This document shows, in pieces, positions 39,135-47,460 of a DNA stretch of 64,000 bases. Position numbers and translations under genes: made by a program. The notes under the pieces are model-generated. The model ran no database searches and was not told where the DNA came from. It was given only the letters and a program-made list of their open reading frames with translations. This DNA comes from Streptomyces sp. NBC_01571 (GTDB taxonomy: Bacteria; Actinomycetota; Actinomycetes; Streptomycetales; Streptomycetaceae): positions 5,580,001-5,644,000 of the forward strand of contig NZ_JAPEPZ010000001.1 of assembly GCF_026339875.1 (NCBI RefSeq), given 5' to 3'. Position 1 is the stretch's first letter, and every line of letters begins with the position of its first letter.

Positions 39135-40670
39135 ATGGCTGTGCCCCCGCAGGAAACACCGGCCGTACGGATCTCCTCGCCCGCGGGGCGGTGGATCCTG
39201 CTGACCACCGTCCTCGGCTCCAGCATGGCCATGCTGGACTCGACGGTCGTCAACGTCGCGCTGCCGCGGATCGGCCGTGACCTGGACGCGAGTCTGGCCG
39301 CCCTGCAGTGGACCGTGAACGCGTACATGCTGACGCTGGCCGGGCTGATCCTGCTGGGCGGATCGCTCGGGGACCGTTTCGGGCGCCGCAAGGTGTTCGT
39401 CCTGGGCGTCGTGTGGTTCGCCTCCGCCTCGCTGCTGTGCGGGCTCGCGCCGAACGCGGGCGTGCTGATCGCGGCCCGCGCCCTGCAGGGCATCGGCGGG
39501 GCGCTGCTGACCCCCGGCTCCCTCGCGCTCATCCAGGCCTCCTTCCATCCCGACGACCGCTCGAAGGCCGTCGGCCTGTGGTCCGGCTTCGGCGGCATCG
39601 GCGGGGCGGTCGGCCCGTTCCTGGGCGGCTGGCTGGTGGACGGCCCCGGCTGGCGCTGGGTCTTCCTGCTGAACATCCCGCTGGCGCTGGTGTGCGTGCC
39701 CGTGGCCCTGCGGCACGTCCCGGAGTCCGACGGGAGCACCGCCGTGCCCGGCCGGGACCAGGAGCTCGCGGGCGCCCGGCCGCACCGCAGCTTCGACGTG
39801 CTCGGCGCGTCCCTCGGCGCGGTGGCGCTCGCGCTGGTGACGTACGCCCTGATCGAGGCGACGAGCGGCTCCGTGCTCGTCTGGGTGTCGGGGGTGCTGG
39901 GCGTGGCCGCGGGCGTGGGCTTCGTGCACGTCGAGCGGAGCCGGCCCGATCCGATGATGCCGCCGGACATCTTCGCGTCGCGGCAGTTCACGGCCGTCAA
40001 CCTCGTCACCCTGTGCGTGTACGCGGCCTTCGGCGGCTTCTTCTTCCTGACCGCGCTCCAGCTCCAGGTCGTGGCCGGCTACTCGCCCCTGCAGGCGGGG
40101 ACGGCGCTGTTGCCCACGACCGCCCTGATGCTGCTGTTCTCCGCCCGCTCCGGTGAACTGGCGCAGCGCATCGGGCCGCGCATCCCGCTCACGGTGGGCC
40201 CGCTGCTGTGCGCGGTGGCCATGCTGCTGATGCTGCGGGTGGGCAAGGACGCCGTGTACGTCAGCGACGTGCTGCCCGCCCTCCTGGTGATGGGCGCGGG
40301 CATGGTGACGCTGGTCGCGCCCCTGACCGCGACCGTCCTCGCCTCCGTGGACACCGGACGGGCGGGTCTGGCCAGCGGTATCAACAACGCGGCGGCCCGG
40401 GTCGGCGGTCTCCTCGCCGTGGCGGCGCTGCCGGTGCTGGTGGGCATGGGTCCCGAGGCGTACCGCTCGGCGGACGCCTTCGACTCCGCCTTCCGGCGGG
40501 CGATGCCGCTGTGCGCGGGCGTGCTCGTCGTGGGGGCGGCGCTGGCCTTCGCGACCGTCCGCCGGCCCGCGCCCGACTGCCGTCGCCCCCAGTGCCGTAC
40601 GCACGGCTGTGTGACGACGCCCCCGCTGGAGCCCCAGCGCGCGGCGGCCCCTGGACGGCTTCCGTCCTGA
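39135..40670 (+). CDS. MFS drug exporter, DHA2 (EmrB/QacA) type
   Basis: A 511-residue protein with about fourteen hydrophobic helices, from ATG 39135; ATG 39123 is possible and neither has an ideal ribosome site. DHA2 markers: LDSTVVNVALPRIGRDL, LQWTVNAYMLTLAGLILLGG, GDRFGRRKVF, RALQGIGGALLTPGSLAL and GPFLGGWLVDGPGWRWVFLLN. It probably exports toxic or endogenous hydrophobic compounds using proton-motive force. No regulator is adjacent. The C-terminal tail is Pro/Arg-rich. Confidence 0.9.
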   Translation: MAVPPQETPAVRISSPAGRWILLTTVLGSSMAMLDSTVVNVALPRIGRDLDASLAALQWTVNAYMLTLAGLILLGGSLGDRFGRRKVFVLGVVWFASASLLCGLAPNAGVLIAARALQGIGGALLTPGSLALIQASFHPDDRSKAVGLWSGFGGIGGAVGPFLGGWLVDGPGWRWVFLLNIPLALVCVPVALRHVPESDGSTAVPGRDQELAGARPHRSFDVLGASLGAVALALVTYALIEATSGSVLVWVSGVLGVAAGVGFVHVERSRPDPMMPPDIFASRQFTAVNLVTLCVYAAFGGFFFLTALQLQVVAGYSPLQAGTALLPTTALMLLFSARSGELAQRIGPRIPLTVGPLLCAVAMLLMLRVGKDAVYVSDVLPALLVMGAGMVTLVAPLTATVLASVDTGRAGLASGINNAAARVGGLLAVAALPVLVGMGPEAYRSADAFDSAFRRAMPLCAGVLVVGAALAFATVRRPAPDCRRPQCRTHGCVTTPPLEPQRAAAPGRLPS

Positions 40671-40766
40671 GTGACCGCGGGCCGCTCGGCGGCTCCCGCG
40701 GAACCGGCCGCTCCGGAGGGGTGGGCGGGCGTCACCGGGCACCCGCGATGCAGCAGACTGGAACCC

Positions 40767-41180
40767 ATGACGATTCACGAGAACCTCCTCGGGGGACCGC
40801 CCCCGACCCACCTGCCCGACGACCCGGAGCCGCGCGAGCTCCTCGCGAACGGCACGCCGTCCGCCGACGTCGCCGCCAAGTACCCGACGTCCTCGCTCGC
40901 CTGGGCGCAGCTGGCCGACGAGGCGTACGAGCGGGGCAGCGTCGTCGAGTCGTACGCGTACGCCCGTACCGGTTACCACCGTGGTCTGGACTCCCTGCGG
41001 CGCAGCGGCTGGAAGGGCCACGGCCCGGTGCCGTGGGAGCACGAGCCGAACCGTGGCTTCCTGCGCGCCCTGAACGCCCTCGCCCGCGCCGCGCAGGCGA
41101 TCGGCGAGAAGGAGGAGTACGAGCGCTGCAGCCAGTTCCTGAAGGACTCCTCGCCGACGGCGGCGCAGACGCTCGGTTAG
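40767..41180 (+). CDS. DUF3151 domain-containing protein
   Basis: A 137-residue soluble protein from ATG 40767. Features of DUF3151: LPDDPEPRELLANGTPSADVAAKYP, LAWAQLADEA, AYARTGYHRGLDSLRRSGWKGHGPVPW and GFLRALNALARAAQAIGE. A conserved actinobacterial protein of unknown function, predicted all-helical and TPR-like. It stands between the exporter and the kynurenine genes. Confidence 0.88.
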   Translation: MTIHENLLGGPPPTHLPDDPEPRELLANGTPSADVAAKYPTSSLAWAQLADEAYERGSVVESYAYARTGYHRGLDSLRRSGWKGHGPVPWEHEPNRGFLRALNALARAAQAIGEKEEYERCSQFLKDSSPTAAQTLG

Positions 41181-41335
41181 ACCGCGCGACCCGTGGGGCC
41201 CGTCCGGCGGGTGTGACCGGGCGGGTCTTGCGTTTTCGGGGGACGATTGCGCAGGATTCCCGGTGGGGACCGGGGCCCCCGTGTCGAAAACGGCAGGGGC
41301 GGACCGCTACCCGGAGCACGCATCAGGAGACAGCG

Positions 41336-42184
41336 ATGTCGTCCCATCTGGCCCGGCCCGAGGTGGCCCAGGCGCCCGAGACCCCGCATCTCGACTTCCA
41401 CGGCACCACGCCGTACGAGGACTACGTCCAGGCGGACGTCCTCACCCACTTGCAGCGCACCCTCTCCGATGACCCCGGAGAGATGGTCTTCCTGGTGACC
41501 ACCCAGGTCATGGAGCTGTGGTTCACGGTCATCGTGCACGAGTGGGAGACGGCCGCGCAGGCGCTGCGCGAGGACCGGCTGCCCGTCGCCGTGGCGGCCC
41601 TCAAGCGGTCCCTGCGGGAACTGGAGGCGCTGAACGCGTCCTGGCGGCCTCTCGCGCAGCTCACGCCGGCGCAGTTCAACTCGTACCGCTCCGCCCTCGG
41701 CGAGGGCTCCGGATTCCAGTCCGCGATGTACCGCCGGATGGAGTTCCTGCTCGGCGAGAAGTCCGCGTCCATGCTGGTCCCGCACCGGGGCGCGCCGCGG
41801 GTGCACGCCGAGCTGGAGAAGGCGCTGCACGAGCCGAGCCTGTACGACGAGGTGCTGCGGCTGCTCGCGCGGCGCGGGCACGCGGTCCCGACTGCCGTGC
41901 TGGAGCGGGACGTGTCGCTGCGGTACGAGCCCTCGCCGCAGGTGGAGGCGGTGTGGACCGCGCTCTACTCCGGGGACGCGGAGAACGACCTGGCCCGGCT
42001 CGGGGAGGCGCTGACGGACGTCGCGGAGCTGGTGTGGCGATGGCGCAACGACCATCTCGTCGCGACGCGCCGCGCGATGGGCGCGAAGACGGGCACGGGC
42101 GGCTCCGCCGGGGTGGCCTGGCTGGAGAAGCGGGCGCAGAAGAACGTGTTCCCCGAACTGTGGACGGCGCGCAGCCATGTCTGA
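41336..42184 (+). CDS. kynA: Tryptophan 2,3-dioxygenase
   Basis: A 282-residue protein from ATG 41336, with AGGAGA upstream. The heme dioxygenase shows PYEDYVQADVLTHLQ, EMVFLVTTQVMELWF, PAQFNSYRSALGEGSGFQSAMYR and LVWRWRNDHLVATRRAMG, with GTGGSAGVAWL near the C-terminus. It opens the indole ring of tryptophan to N-formylkynurenine. The stop overlaps the kynU start by 8 bp, so the two are translationally coupled. Confidence 0.96.
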   Translation: MSSHLARPEVAQAPETPHLDFHGTTPYEDYVQADVLTHLQRTLSDDPGEMVFLVTTQVMELWFTVIVHEWETAAQALREDRLPVAVAALKRSLRELEALNASWRPLAQLTPAQFNSYRSALGEGSGFQSAMYRRMEFLLGEKSASMLVPHRGAPRVHAELEKALHEPSLYDEVLRLLARRGHAVPTAVLERDVSLRYEPSPQVEAVWTALYSGDAENDLARLGEALTDVAELVWRWRNDHLVATRRAMGAKTGTGGSAGVAWLEKRAQKNVFPELWTARSHV

Positions 42185-43364
42185 GTCGTACGCCGGGAAG
42201 GCGGCGGCGCTGGACGCCGCGGACGAACTCGCGAAGCTGCGCGACCGGTTCGTGCTGGACGACGTGGTGTACCTGGACGGGAACTCGCTCGGCGCGCTGT
42301 CGGTGGACGTCCCCGGCCGGGTCGACGACGTCGTCCGCAGGCAGTGGGGTGAGCTGCGGATCCGGTCCTGGGAGGAGAGCGGCTGGTGGACGGCGCCGGA
42401 GCGGATCGGCGACCGCGTCGCGCCCCTGGTCGGCGCCGCTCCCGGTCAGATCGTGGTCGGTGACTCGACGAGCGTGAACGTCTTCAAGGCGCTGGTGGGG
42501 GCCGTGCGGCTGGCCGGTGCCGGCCGGGACGAGATCGTCGTCGACGCGACGACGTTCCCGTCGGACGGCTACATCGCCGCGTCGGCGGCCCGCCTGACGG
42601 GCTGTGAACTGCGCCCGGTGGAGCCGTCCGAGGTGCCGGACGCCGTGGGGCCCCGTACGGCGGCCGTGCTGCTGAACCACGTGGACTACCGCACCGGCCG
42701 GCTGCACGATCTGCCGGCCCTGACGTCCGCGATCCACGACGCGGGCGCCGTGGCGGTCTGGGACCTCTGCCACAGCGCGGGGGCCCTGCCCGTGGGGCTG
42801 GACGCCCACGGGGTCGACCTGGCGGTCGGCTGTACCTACAAGTACCTGAACGGGGGGCCGGGTTCGCCCGCGTACCTCTATGTCCGGGCCGATCTGCAGG
42901 AGCGTTTCGACTCCCCGTTGCCCGGCTGGAACTCGCACACGAACCCGTTCGACATGAGCGCGGAGTTCATACCGGCGGCGGGTGCCCTGAGGGGCCGGGT
43001 CGGTACGCCGGACATCCTCTCCATGCTGGCCCTGGAGGCCGCGCTGGAGGTGTGGGACGGGGTGTCGGTCGACGCGGTCCGGGCCAAGTCGCTCGCGCTG
43101 GGTGACTTCTTCCTGGAGTGCGTCGAGGCGTACGTTCCCGGGGGCCGCGTGGAGTCGGTGACGCCGTCGGCCCACGCCGAGCGCGGCAGCCAGGTCTCCC
43201 TGCGGTGCGCGGACGCGGGAGACGTGATGAAGCGGCTCATCGACCGCGGTGTGGTCGGTGACTTCCGTCAGCCGGACATCCTCCGCTTCGGCTTGACCCC
43301 GCTGTACGTGGGTTTCGCGGACGTGGAGCGGGCGGCGCGGGTGCTGGCGGAGACGGTGGGCTGA
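42177..43364 (+). CDS. kynU: Kynureninase
   Basis: A 395-residue PLP enzyme from ATG 42177, overlapping kynA. Signatures: VYLDGNSLGALS, DSTSVNVFKAL, FPSDGYIAAS, NHVDYRTGRLHDL, VWDLCHSAGALPV and GCTYKYLNGGPGSPAYLYV, with the PLP lysine near 222. It cleaves kynurenine to anthranilate and alanine. In actinomycetes this pathway often feeds secondary metabolites or catabolism. A hairpin separates it from the convergent TetR gene. Confidence 0.95.
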   Translation: MSESYAGKAAALDAADELAKLRDRFVLDDVVYLDGNSLGALSVDVPGRVDDVVRRQWGELRIRSWEESGWWTAPERIGDRVAPLVGAAPGQIVVGDSTSVNVFKALVGAVRLAGAGRDEIVVDATTFPSDGYIAASAARLTGCELRPVEPSEVPDAVGPRTAAVLLNHVDYRTGRLHDLPALTSAIHDAGAVAVWDLCHSAGALPVGLDAHGVDLAVGCTYKYLNGGPGSPAYLYVRADLQERFDSPLPGWNSHTNPFDMSAEFIPAAGALRGRVGTPDILSMLALEAALEVWDGVSVDAVRAKSLALGDFFLECVEAYVPGGRVESVTPSAHAERGSQVSLRCADAGDVMKRLIDRGVVGDFRQPDILRFGLTPLYVGFADVERAARVLAETVG

Positions 43365-43376
43365 GAGGGGCCCGGG

Positions 43377-43424
43377 CCGGAGGCCGGGGGAGCCGGAGGG
43401 GGCTCTGTGCACCCCGGCCCCCGG
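43377..43424. terminator. Hairpin between convergent kynU and TetR genes
   Basis: CCGGAGGCCGGGG pairs with CCCCGGCCCCCGG at 12 of 13 positions around a 22-nt loop. Confidence 0.5.
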
Positions 43425-43446
43425 CCCCGGCGGCAGGCGCGCCGGG

Positions 43447-44055
43447 TCAGTCCCCGGCGACGAACACCCCGGACACCGCGGCCGCGAACGCCGCCTCGGC
43501 CGCCCGTGCGGCGGCGGCCTCGTCCGGCACCTCGCCGGTCGTCAGCACCGCGTAGTAGAGGGGCGCGGACACGGCCCGAACCACCAGCGAGGGATCGGTC
43601 CCCGCCGGCAACTCGCCGCGCGCCACGCCCTGTTCGACGCACGGCGCCCACTCGCCCACCCGCGCCTCGTAGAACCGTCGCAGCGCCTGCGCCGTACGGG
43701 CGTCGGACGTCGCCGCGGCGATCACCGCGCGGAACAGCGGTCCCTGCCGGGCGTCGGCCAGCGTCCGCCGCACCAGCGCGGCGTTGGCGCGCAGATCACC
43801 GAGGACGGACCCGGTGTCGGCGCGTGGCAGCGACTGCTCCGCCATGTCGCTCAGCAGATCGGCGACCAGCCCCGTCACCGACCCCCACCGCCGGTACACC
43901 GTGGTCTTGCCGACCTCCGCCCGCCGTGCCACGTCGGCGAGGTCGAGATGGGCGAAGCCCTGCTCGGCGAGCACGTCCCCGGCGGCGCGCAGTACGGCCG
44001 TGCGGACACGGGCGGTGCGCCCGCCGGGACGCACGGTGCCGGGCTCGGCGGACAT
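43447..44055 (-). CDS. TetR-family transcriptional regulator
   Basis: A 202-residue protein from ATG 44055, with AAGGAG 7 nt upstream. The N-terminal HTH reads AVLRAAGDVLAEQGFAHLDL, then ADVARRAEVGKTTVYRRWGS, followed by a helical ligand-binding domain typical of the AcrR/TetR_C group. It is divergent from the alpha/beta hydrolase gene and convergent with kynU, so it may control the hydrolase or the kyn genes (inference). Ligand unknown. Confidence 0.9.
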   Translation of the reverse strand: MSAEPGTVRPGGRTARVRTAVLRAAGDVLAEQGFAHLDLADVARRAEVGKTTVYRRWGSVTGLVADLLSDMAEQSLPRADTGSVLGDLRANAALVRRTLADARQGPLFRAVIAAATSDARTAQALRRFYEARVGEWAPCVEQGVARGELPAGTDPSLVVRAVSAPLYYAVLTTGEVPDEAAAARAAEAAFAAAVSGVFVAGD

Positions 44056-44095
44056 GACGGACTCCTTCACGATCGGCTGCCTGTACCCGCCCAGC

Positions 44096-44119
44096 GTAAC
44101 GGAACGACAGAACCGTTTA
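44096..44119. promoter_or_regulatory. Candidate TetR operator
   Basis: GTAACGG...CCGTTTA forms an imperfect inverted repeat with a 10-bp centre, 41 bp upstream of the TetR start codon in the divergent promoter region. Spacing and symmetry fit a TetR-type site, but this is only a pattern match. Confidence 0.35.
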
Positions 44120-44238
44120 ACCCTCACCGAGCGTGACATCCGGGTGTAGGCGCACGTCACGGGCCTGATACCGTCCCCGCCAACGGACGATCTCTCTCCC
44201 GGTCCGCCAAATCCGTTTCACCGCTGAGAGGTTGGAGC

Positions 44239-45147
44239 ATGTCGGACGACGCCGCAGCACGGGACGCCGCAGCGCGGGAAGCCGCAGCACGGGACGCCGC
44301 CGAGGAGGCGTCGGCCTTCTCCCACCCGCCCGTCGAGCCCGACATCACCGCCGCGTACGGCGACCACCCCGACCAGGTGATCGACTTCTACACCCCGCGC
44401 GATCCCGACCCCGCGCTGCCCGTCCCGCTGGTGGTCGTTCTGCACGGCGGCGCCTGGCGCGCCCCGTACGACCGCCGGCACATCACCCCGTTCGCGGACT
44501 TCCTGGCCCGTCGCGGCTTCGCGGTGGCCAATGTCGAGTACCGCAGGGGCGCGGTGCTCCCCGCGCAGGGCGGCGGGAGTCCGGTGGCGGGCCGCTGGCC
44601 GGACACCTTCGACGACGTCGCGGCGGCACTCGACGCGCTGCCCCCGCTGGTGAGCGCGCATCTGCCGGGGATCGACTCCCATCGCACGGTGATCACCGGC
44701 CACTCCGCCGGTGGCCACCTCGCCCTGTGGGCCGCCGCCCGGCACGTCCTGCCCGCCGACGCCCCCTGGCGCACCGACCGCCCCGCACCGCTGCGCGGCG
44801 TCGTCGCCCTCGCCCCGATCGCCGACTTCCAGGTCGCCGAGAAACTGGACGTGTGCTCCGGTGCGTCCCGCCAACTTCTGGGCGGTGAGGCGAGGTTCGC
44901 GGAACGCCAGCCCTATGCCGACCCCGCCCACCTGCTCCCCACCGGCATCGCCACGACCCTCGTGCAGGGCCGCACCGACCTCGTCGTGCCCCAGGCGGTC
45001 GCCGAGTCGTACGCCGAGGCCGCGGCACGGGCCGGCGAGGTGGTCGGTCTGACGCTCCTGGAGGACGTCGGCCACTTCCCGCTGATCGATCCCGCGGCCG
45101 ACGCGTGCGCGGTGGTCGCCGAGGAGATCGCCCAGCTGGCCTGGTGA
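44239..45147 (+). CDS. Alpha/beta hydrolase, candidate arylformamidase
   Basis: A 302-residue protein from ATG 44239, with GGTTGGAGC upstream. After an (E/D)AAAR-repeat N-terminus the hydrolase core shows VVVLHGGAWRAPYDRRH (oxyanion HGGxW), the nucleophile elbow TGHSAGGHLALW, LAPIADF and the catalytic histidine in DVGHFPLIDP. HGGxW with GHSAGG is typical of the BD-FAE/arylformamidase clade. Next to kynA-kynU it could hydrolyse N-formylkynurenine, the missing middle step. The assignment is by context and not proven. Confidence 0.78.
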   Translation: MSDDAAARDAAAREAAARDAAEEASAFSHPPVEPDITAAYGDHPDQVIDFYTPRDPDPALPVPLVVVLHGGAWRAPYDRRHITPFADFLARRGFAVANVEYRRGAVLPAQGGGSPVAGRWPDTFDDVAAALDALPPLVSAHLPGIDSHRTVITGHSAGGHLALWAAARHVLPADAPWRTDRPAPLRGVVALAPIADFQVAEKLDVCSGASRQLLGGEARFAERQPYADPAHLLPTGIATTLVQGRTDLVVPQAVAESYAEAAARAGEVVGLTLLEDVGHFPLIDPAADACAVVAEEIAQLAW

Positions 45148-45170
45148 CGGCGGCGGTCACCGCCGCCGTC
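45146..45170 (+). terminator. Terminator after the hydrolase gene
   Basis: GACGGCGGCGG-TCA-CCGCCGCCGTC forms a perfect 11-bp stem that begins within the stop codon, followed by CCCCCCTC. Confidence 0.55.
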
Positions 45171-45299
45171 CCCCCTCGGGTCGCACCCCCGGCCGGACGG
45201 ACGTCCCCCCGGGTGTACCCGTAGTACCTGAGACGGATCCGGCAGGACCCTTCTCACAGGTGACGACGGCGACCCGGCGGGCCGCCTACCGTTTCGAAC

Positions 45300-46640
45300 G
45301 TGACCGAGACGACCCAGACGCAGATGACGCCGCCGGGCGGGGCCAAGCCACGCAGCCCGGAGTTCCGGCTCACCGCGGACGCCCTGCGCGGACTGCGGCA
45401 GGAGCTGTTCCACGATGCCTTCGCCTACCGTCCGCTCCCGCGCATGCGGGTGGACGGCCCGATCACCCGACGTCTCCCCGAGGGCGTCCGGGAGTACGCG
45501 GCCTGGACACCGCACGCCGTCACCGCGCTGTGCGGACTGTTCGCCATGTTCCTCGCGAGCACCACGAACAACGGCTCCGGCACCCTGAGCCTGGTGCCCG
45601 GCTTCCTCGCACTGCTCCCGGTCCTGCTGACGCTCGTCCGGCCGGTCGGTGCCTTCTGGTTCTCCCTGGCGGCGACACCGTTCGCGGCCGTGTTCAGCGA
45701 CCGCTGGAGCGACTGGCCCTGGCCGCCGGGCGCCTTCGTCGCCCACCTGGTGGTGCTGACGGTCGTGGCGCTGCGGACGCGGCCGCGCACCGCGGCCTGG
45801 ATGTGGGTGCTGACGGCGCTGTACGGGATGGCGGCCGAGACCGTCTTCGGCGCCGGGCACTACGCGACCAACTCGGTGCCCCTGCTGTTCCTCTCCGCGC
45901 TCTCCCTGCTGGTCGTCACCGTCCTGCACATACGCCGCGCGGCGGAGCGGGAGGTGACCGCCCAGTTGTCCGTGACGGCGCACGAGCGCTCCAAGCGCAC
46001 CCTGCTCGAGGAGCGCACGACGATCGCCCGCGAACTGCACGATGTGGTGGCCCACCACATGTCGGTGGTCGCCATTCAGGCGGAGGCCGCGCCCTACCGG
46101 GTGGAGAATCCGCCGCCCGAGCTCGAGCAGGCCTTCGTCACGATCCGGGAGAACGCGGTGGCGGCGCTCACCGAGCTGCGCCGCGTCCTCGGTGTCGTAC
46201 GGGCCGAGGACTACGAGGCGCCGGACGCCCCGCAGCCCACCCTCGCCGACCTCGAGGCGCTGCTCGCCAATGTCCGGGACGCGGGCCTGAGCGTGGAGAA
46301 GGTGGTCACGGGTGCGGTGCGCGAACTCCCGCAGGGCGTCGAGCTGTCGGCGTACCGCATCGTCCAGGAGGCGCTGAGCAACGCGCTGCGGCACGCGCCC
46401 GGTGCCACGGCCCGCGTCGAGATCGGCTACGTCCTCGGCGGCCTCGGCCTGCGGATAGTCAACGGCCCCCCGCCGGCCACGCACCTGGTGAAGTCCACGC
46501 ACGGCGCGGGTCACGGCATCACCGGCATGCGGGAGCGGGTCACGATGCTGGACGGCGAGATGACGACGGGCGAGACGGCCGACGGTGGTTACGAGGTGAC
46601 GGTGTTCCTGCCGGTGCCCGGCGCGGAGGAGTCCGGATGA
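45300..46640 (+). CDS. Sensor histidine kinase (HisKA_3/NarL-type)
   Basis: A 446-residue membrane kinase from GTG 45300. About five hydrophobic segments (90-215) form the sensor. A short coiled coil precedes the dimerisation box ERTTIARELHDVVAHHMSVV with phospho-acceptor His near 247. The ATPase part includes YRIVQEALSNALRHAPG and HGAGHGITGMRERVTML. It is coupled by ATGA overlap to the response regulator gene. The signal is unknown. Confidence 0.92.
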   Translation: MTETTQTQMTPPGGAKPRSPEFRLTADALRGLRQELFHDAFAYRPLPRMRVDGPITRRLPEGVREYAAWTPHAVTALCGLFAMFLASTTNNGSGTLSLVPGFLALLPVLLTLVRPVGAFWFSLAATPFAAVFSDRWSDWPWPPGAFVAHLVVLTVVALRTRPRTAAWMWVLTALYGMAAETVFGAGHYATNSVPLLFLSALSLLVVTVLHIRRAAEREVTAQLSVTAHERSKRTLLEERTTIARELHDVVAHHMSVVAIQAEAAPYRVENPPPELEQAFVTIRENAVAALTELRRVLGVVRAEDYEAPDAPQPTLADLEALLANVRDAGLSVEKVVTGAVRELPQGVELSAYRIVQEALSNALRHAPGATARVEIGYVLGGLGLRIVNGPPPATHLVKSTHGAGHGITGMRERVTMLDGEMTTGETADGGYEVTVFLPVPGAEESG

Positions 46641-47359
46641 CGGGCGGGACGACGGCCGGGACGACCGGCGGGGTGGCCCCCGGGGCGGCGGGTGGCGCCA
46701 TCCGTGTCCTGATCGCGGACGACCAGGTGATGGTCCGCGAGGGGTTCTCCGTGCTGCTCGGCGCGATGCCGGACATCGAGGTGGTCGGCGAGGCGGTCAA
46801 CGGACGGGACGCGGTCGAGCGGGTTCGCGAACTCGGCCCGGACGTCGTGCTGATGGACATCCGTATGCCGGAGCTGAACGGCATCGAGGCGACCCGGGAG
46901 ATCGTCGCCGCGGACAGCACCGCGAAGGTGCTGGTGCTCACCACCTTCGACCTCGACGAGTACGTGTACCAGGCCCTGCGCGCGGGAGCCTCCGGCTTCC
47001 TCCTCAAGGACGCCTCCGCGCGGCAGCTCGCCGACGGGGTACGGGTGGTGGCGGCGGGCGAAGCACTGCTCGCGCCCTCGGTCACCAAGCGGCTGATCAC
47101 CGAGTTCTCCAAGCTCGCCGACGCCCCGCGGCTGTCGGCCACGGCCCAGGCGGCCTACGGCGACCTGACCGAGCGCGAGACGGAGGTGCTGGTCCTGATC
47201 GCGCAGGGCCTGTCGAACGCGGAGATCGCCGCGCGGCTGTTCGTCGCGGAGTCCACGATCAAGACCCATGTGAGCCGCATCCTGGTGAAGCTGGGGCTGC
47301 GCGACCGCACCCAGGCGGCGGTCTTCGCCTACGAGGCGCGGCTGATCACGCCCAGGTGA
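46637..47359 (+). CDS. NarL/LuxR-family response regulator
   Basis: A 240-residue protein from ATG 46637, overlapping the kinase stop codon. A Thr/Gly-rich leader of about 20 residues precedes the receiver domain: VLIADDQVMVREGF, phospho-acceptor Asp near 74 in VVLMDIRMPELNG, VLTTFDLDEYVY and the lysine of GFLLKDAS. The C-terminal HTH is LTERETEVLVLIAQGLSNAEI, then AARLFVAESTIKTHVSRILVK. It forms a cognate pair with the kinase. The nearest downstream gene is the P450. Confidence 0.93.
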   Translation: MTGGTTAGTTGGVAPGAAGGAIRVLIADDQVMVREGFSVLLGAMPDIEVVGEAVNGRDAVERVRELGPDVVLMDIRMPELNGIEATREIVAADSTAKVLVLTTFDLDEYVYQALRAGASGFLLKDASARQLADGVRVVAAGEALLAPSVTKRLITEFSKLADAPRLSATAQAAYGDLTERETEVLVLIAQGLSNAEIAARLFVAESTIKTHVSRILVKLGLRDRTQAAVFAYEARLITPR

Positions 47360-47460
47360 CCCCGCCGGGTCCCGGTGCGCGGCGGCAGGGTGGGCGGCAC
47401 GGGGGCCGTCCGCCGGGACGCCCCTGTTCAGAGGGGGGTGCGGCGGGCTAGCGTCCGCTC

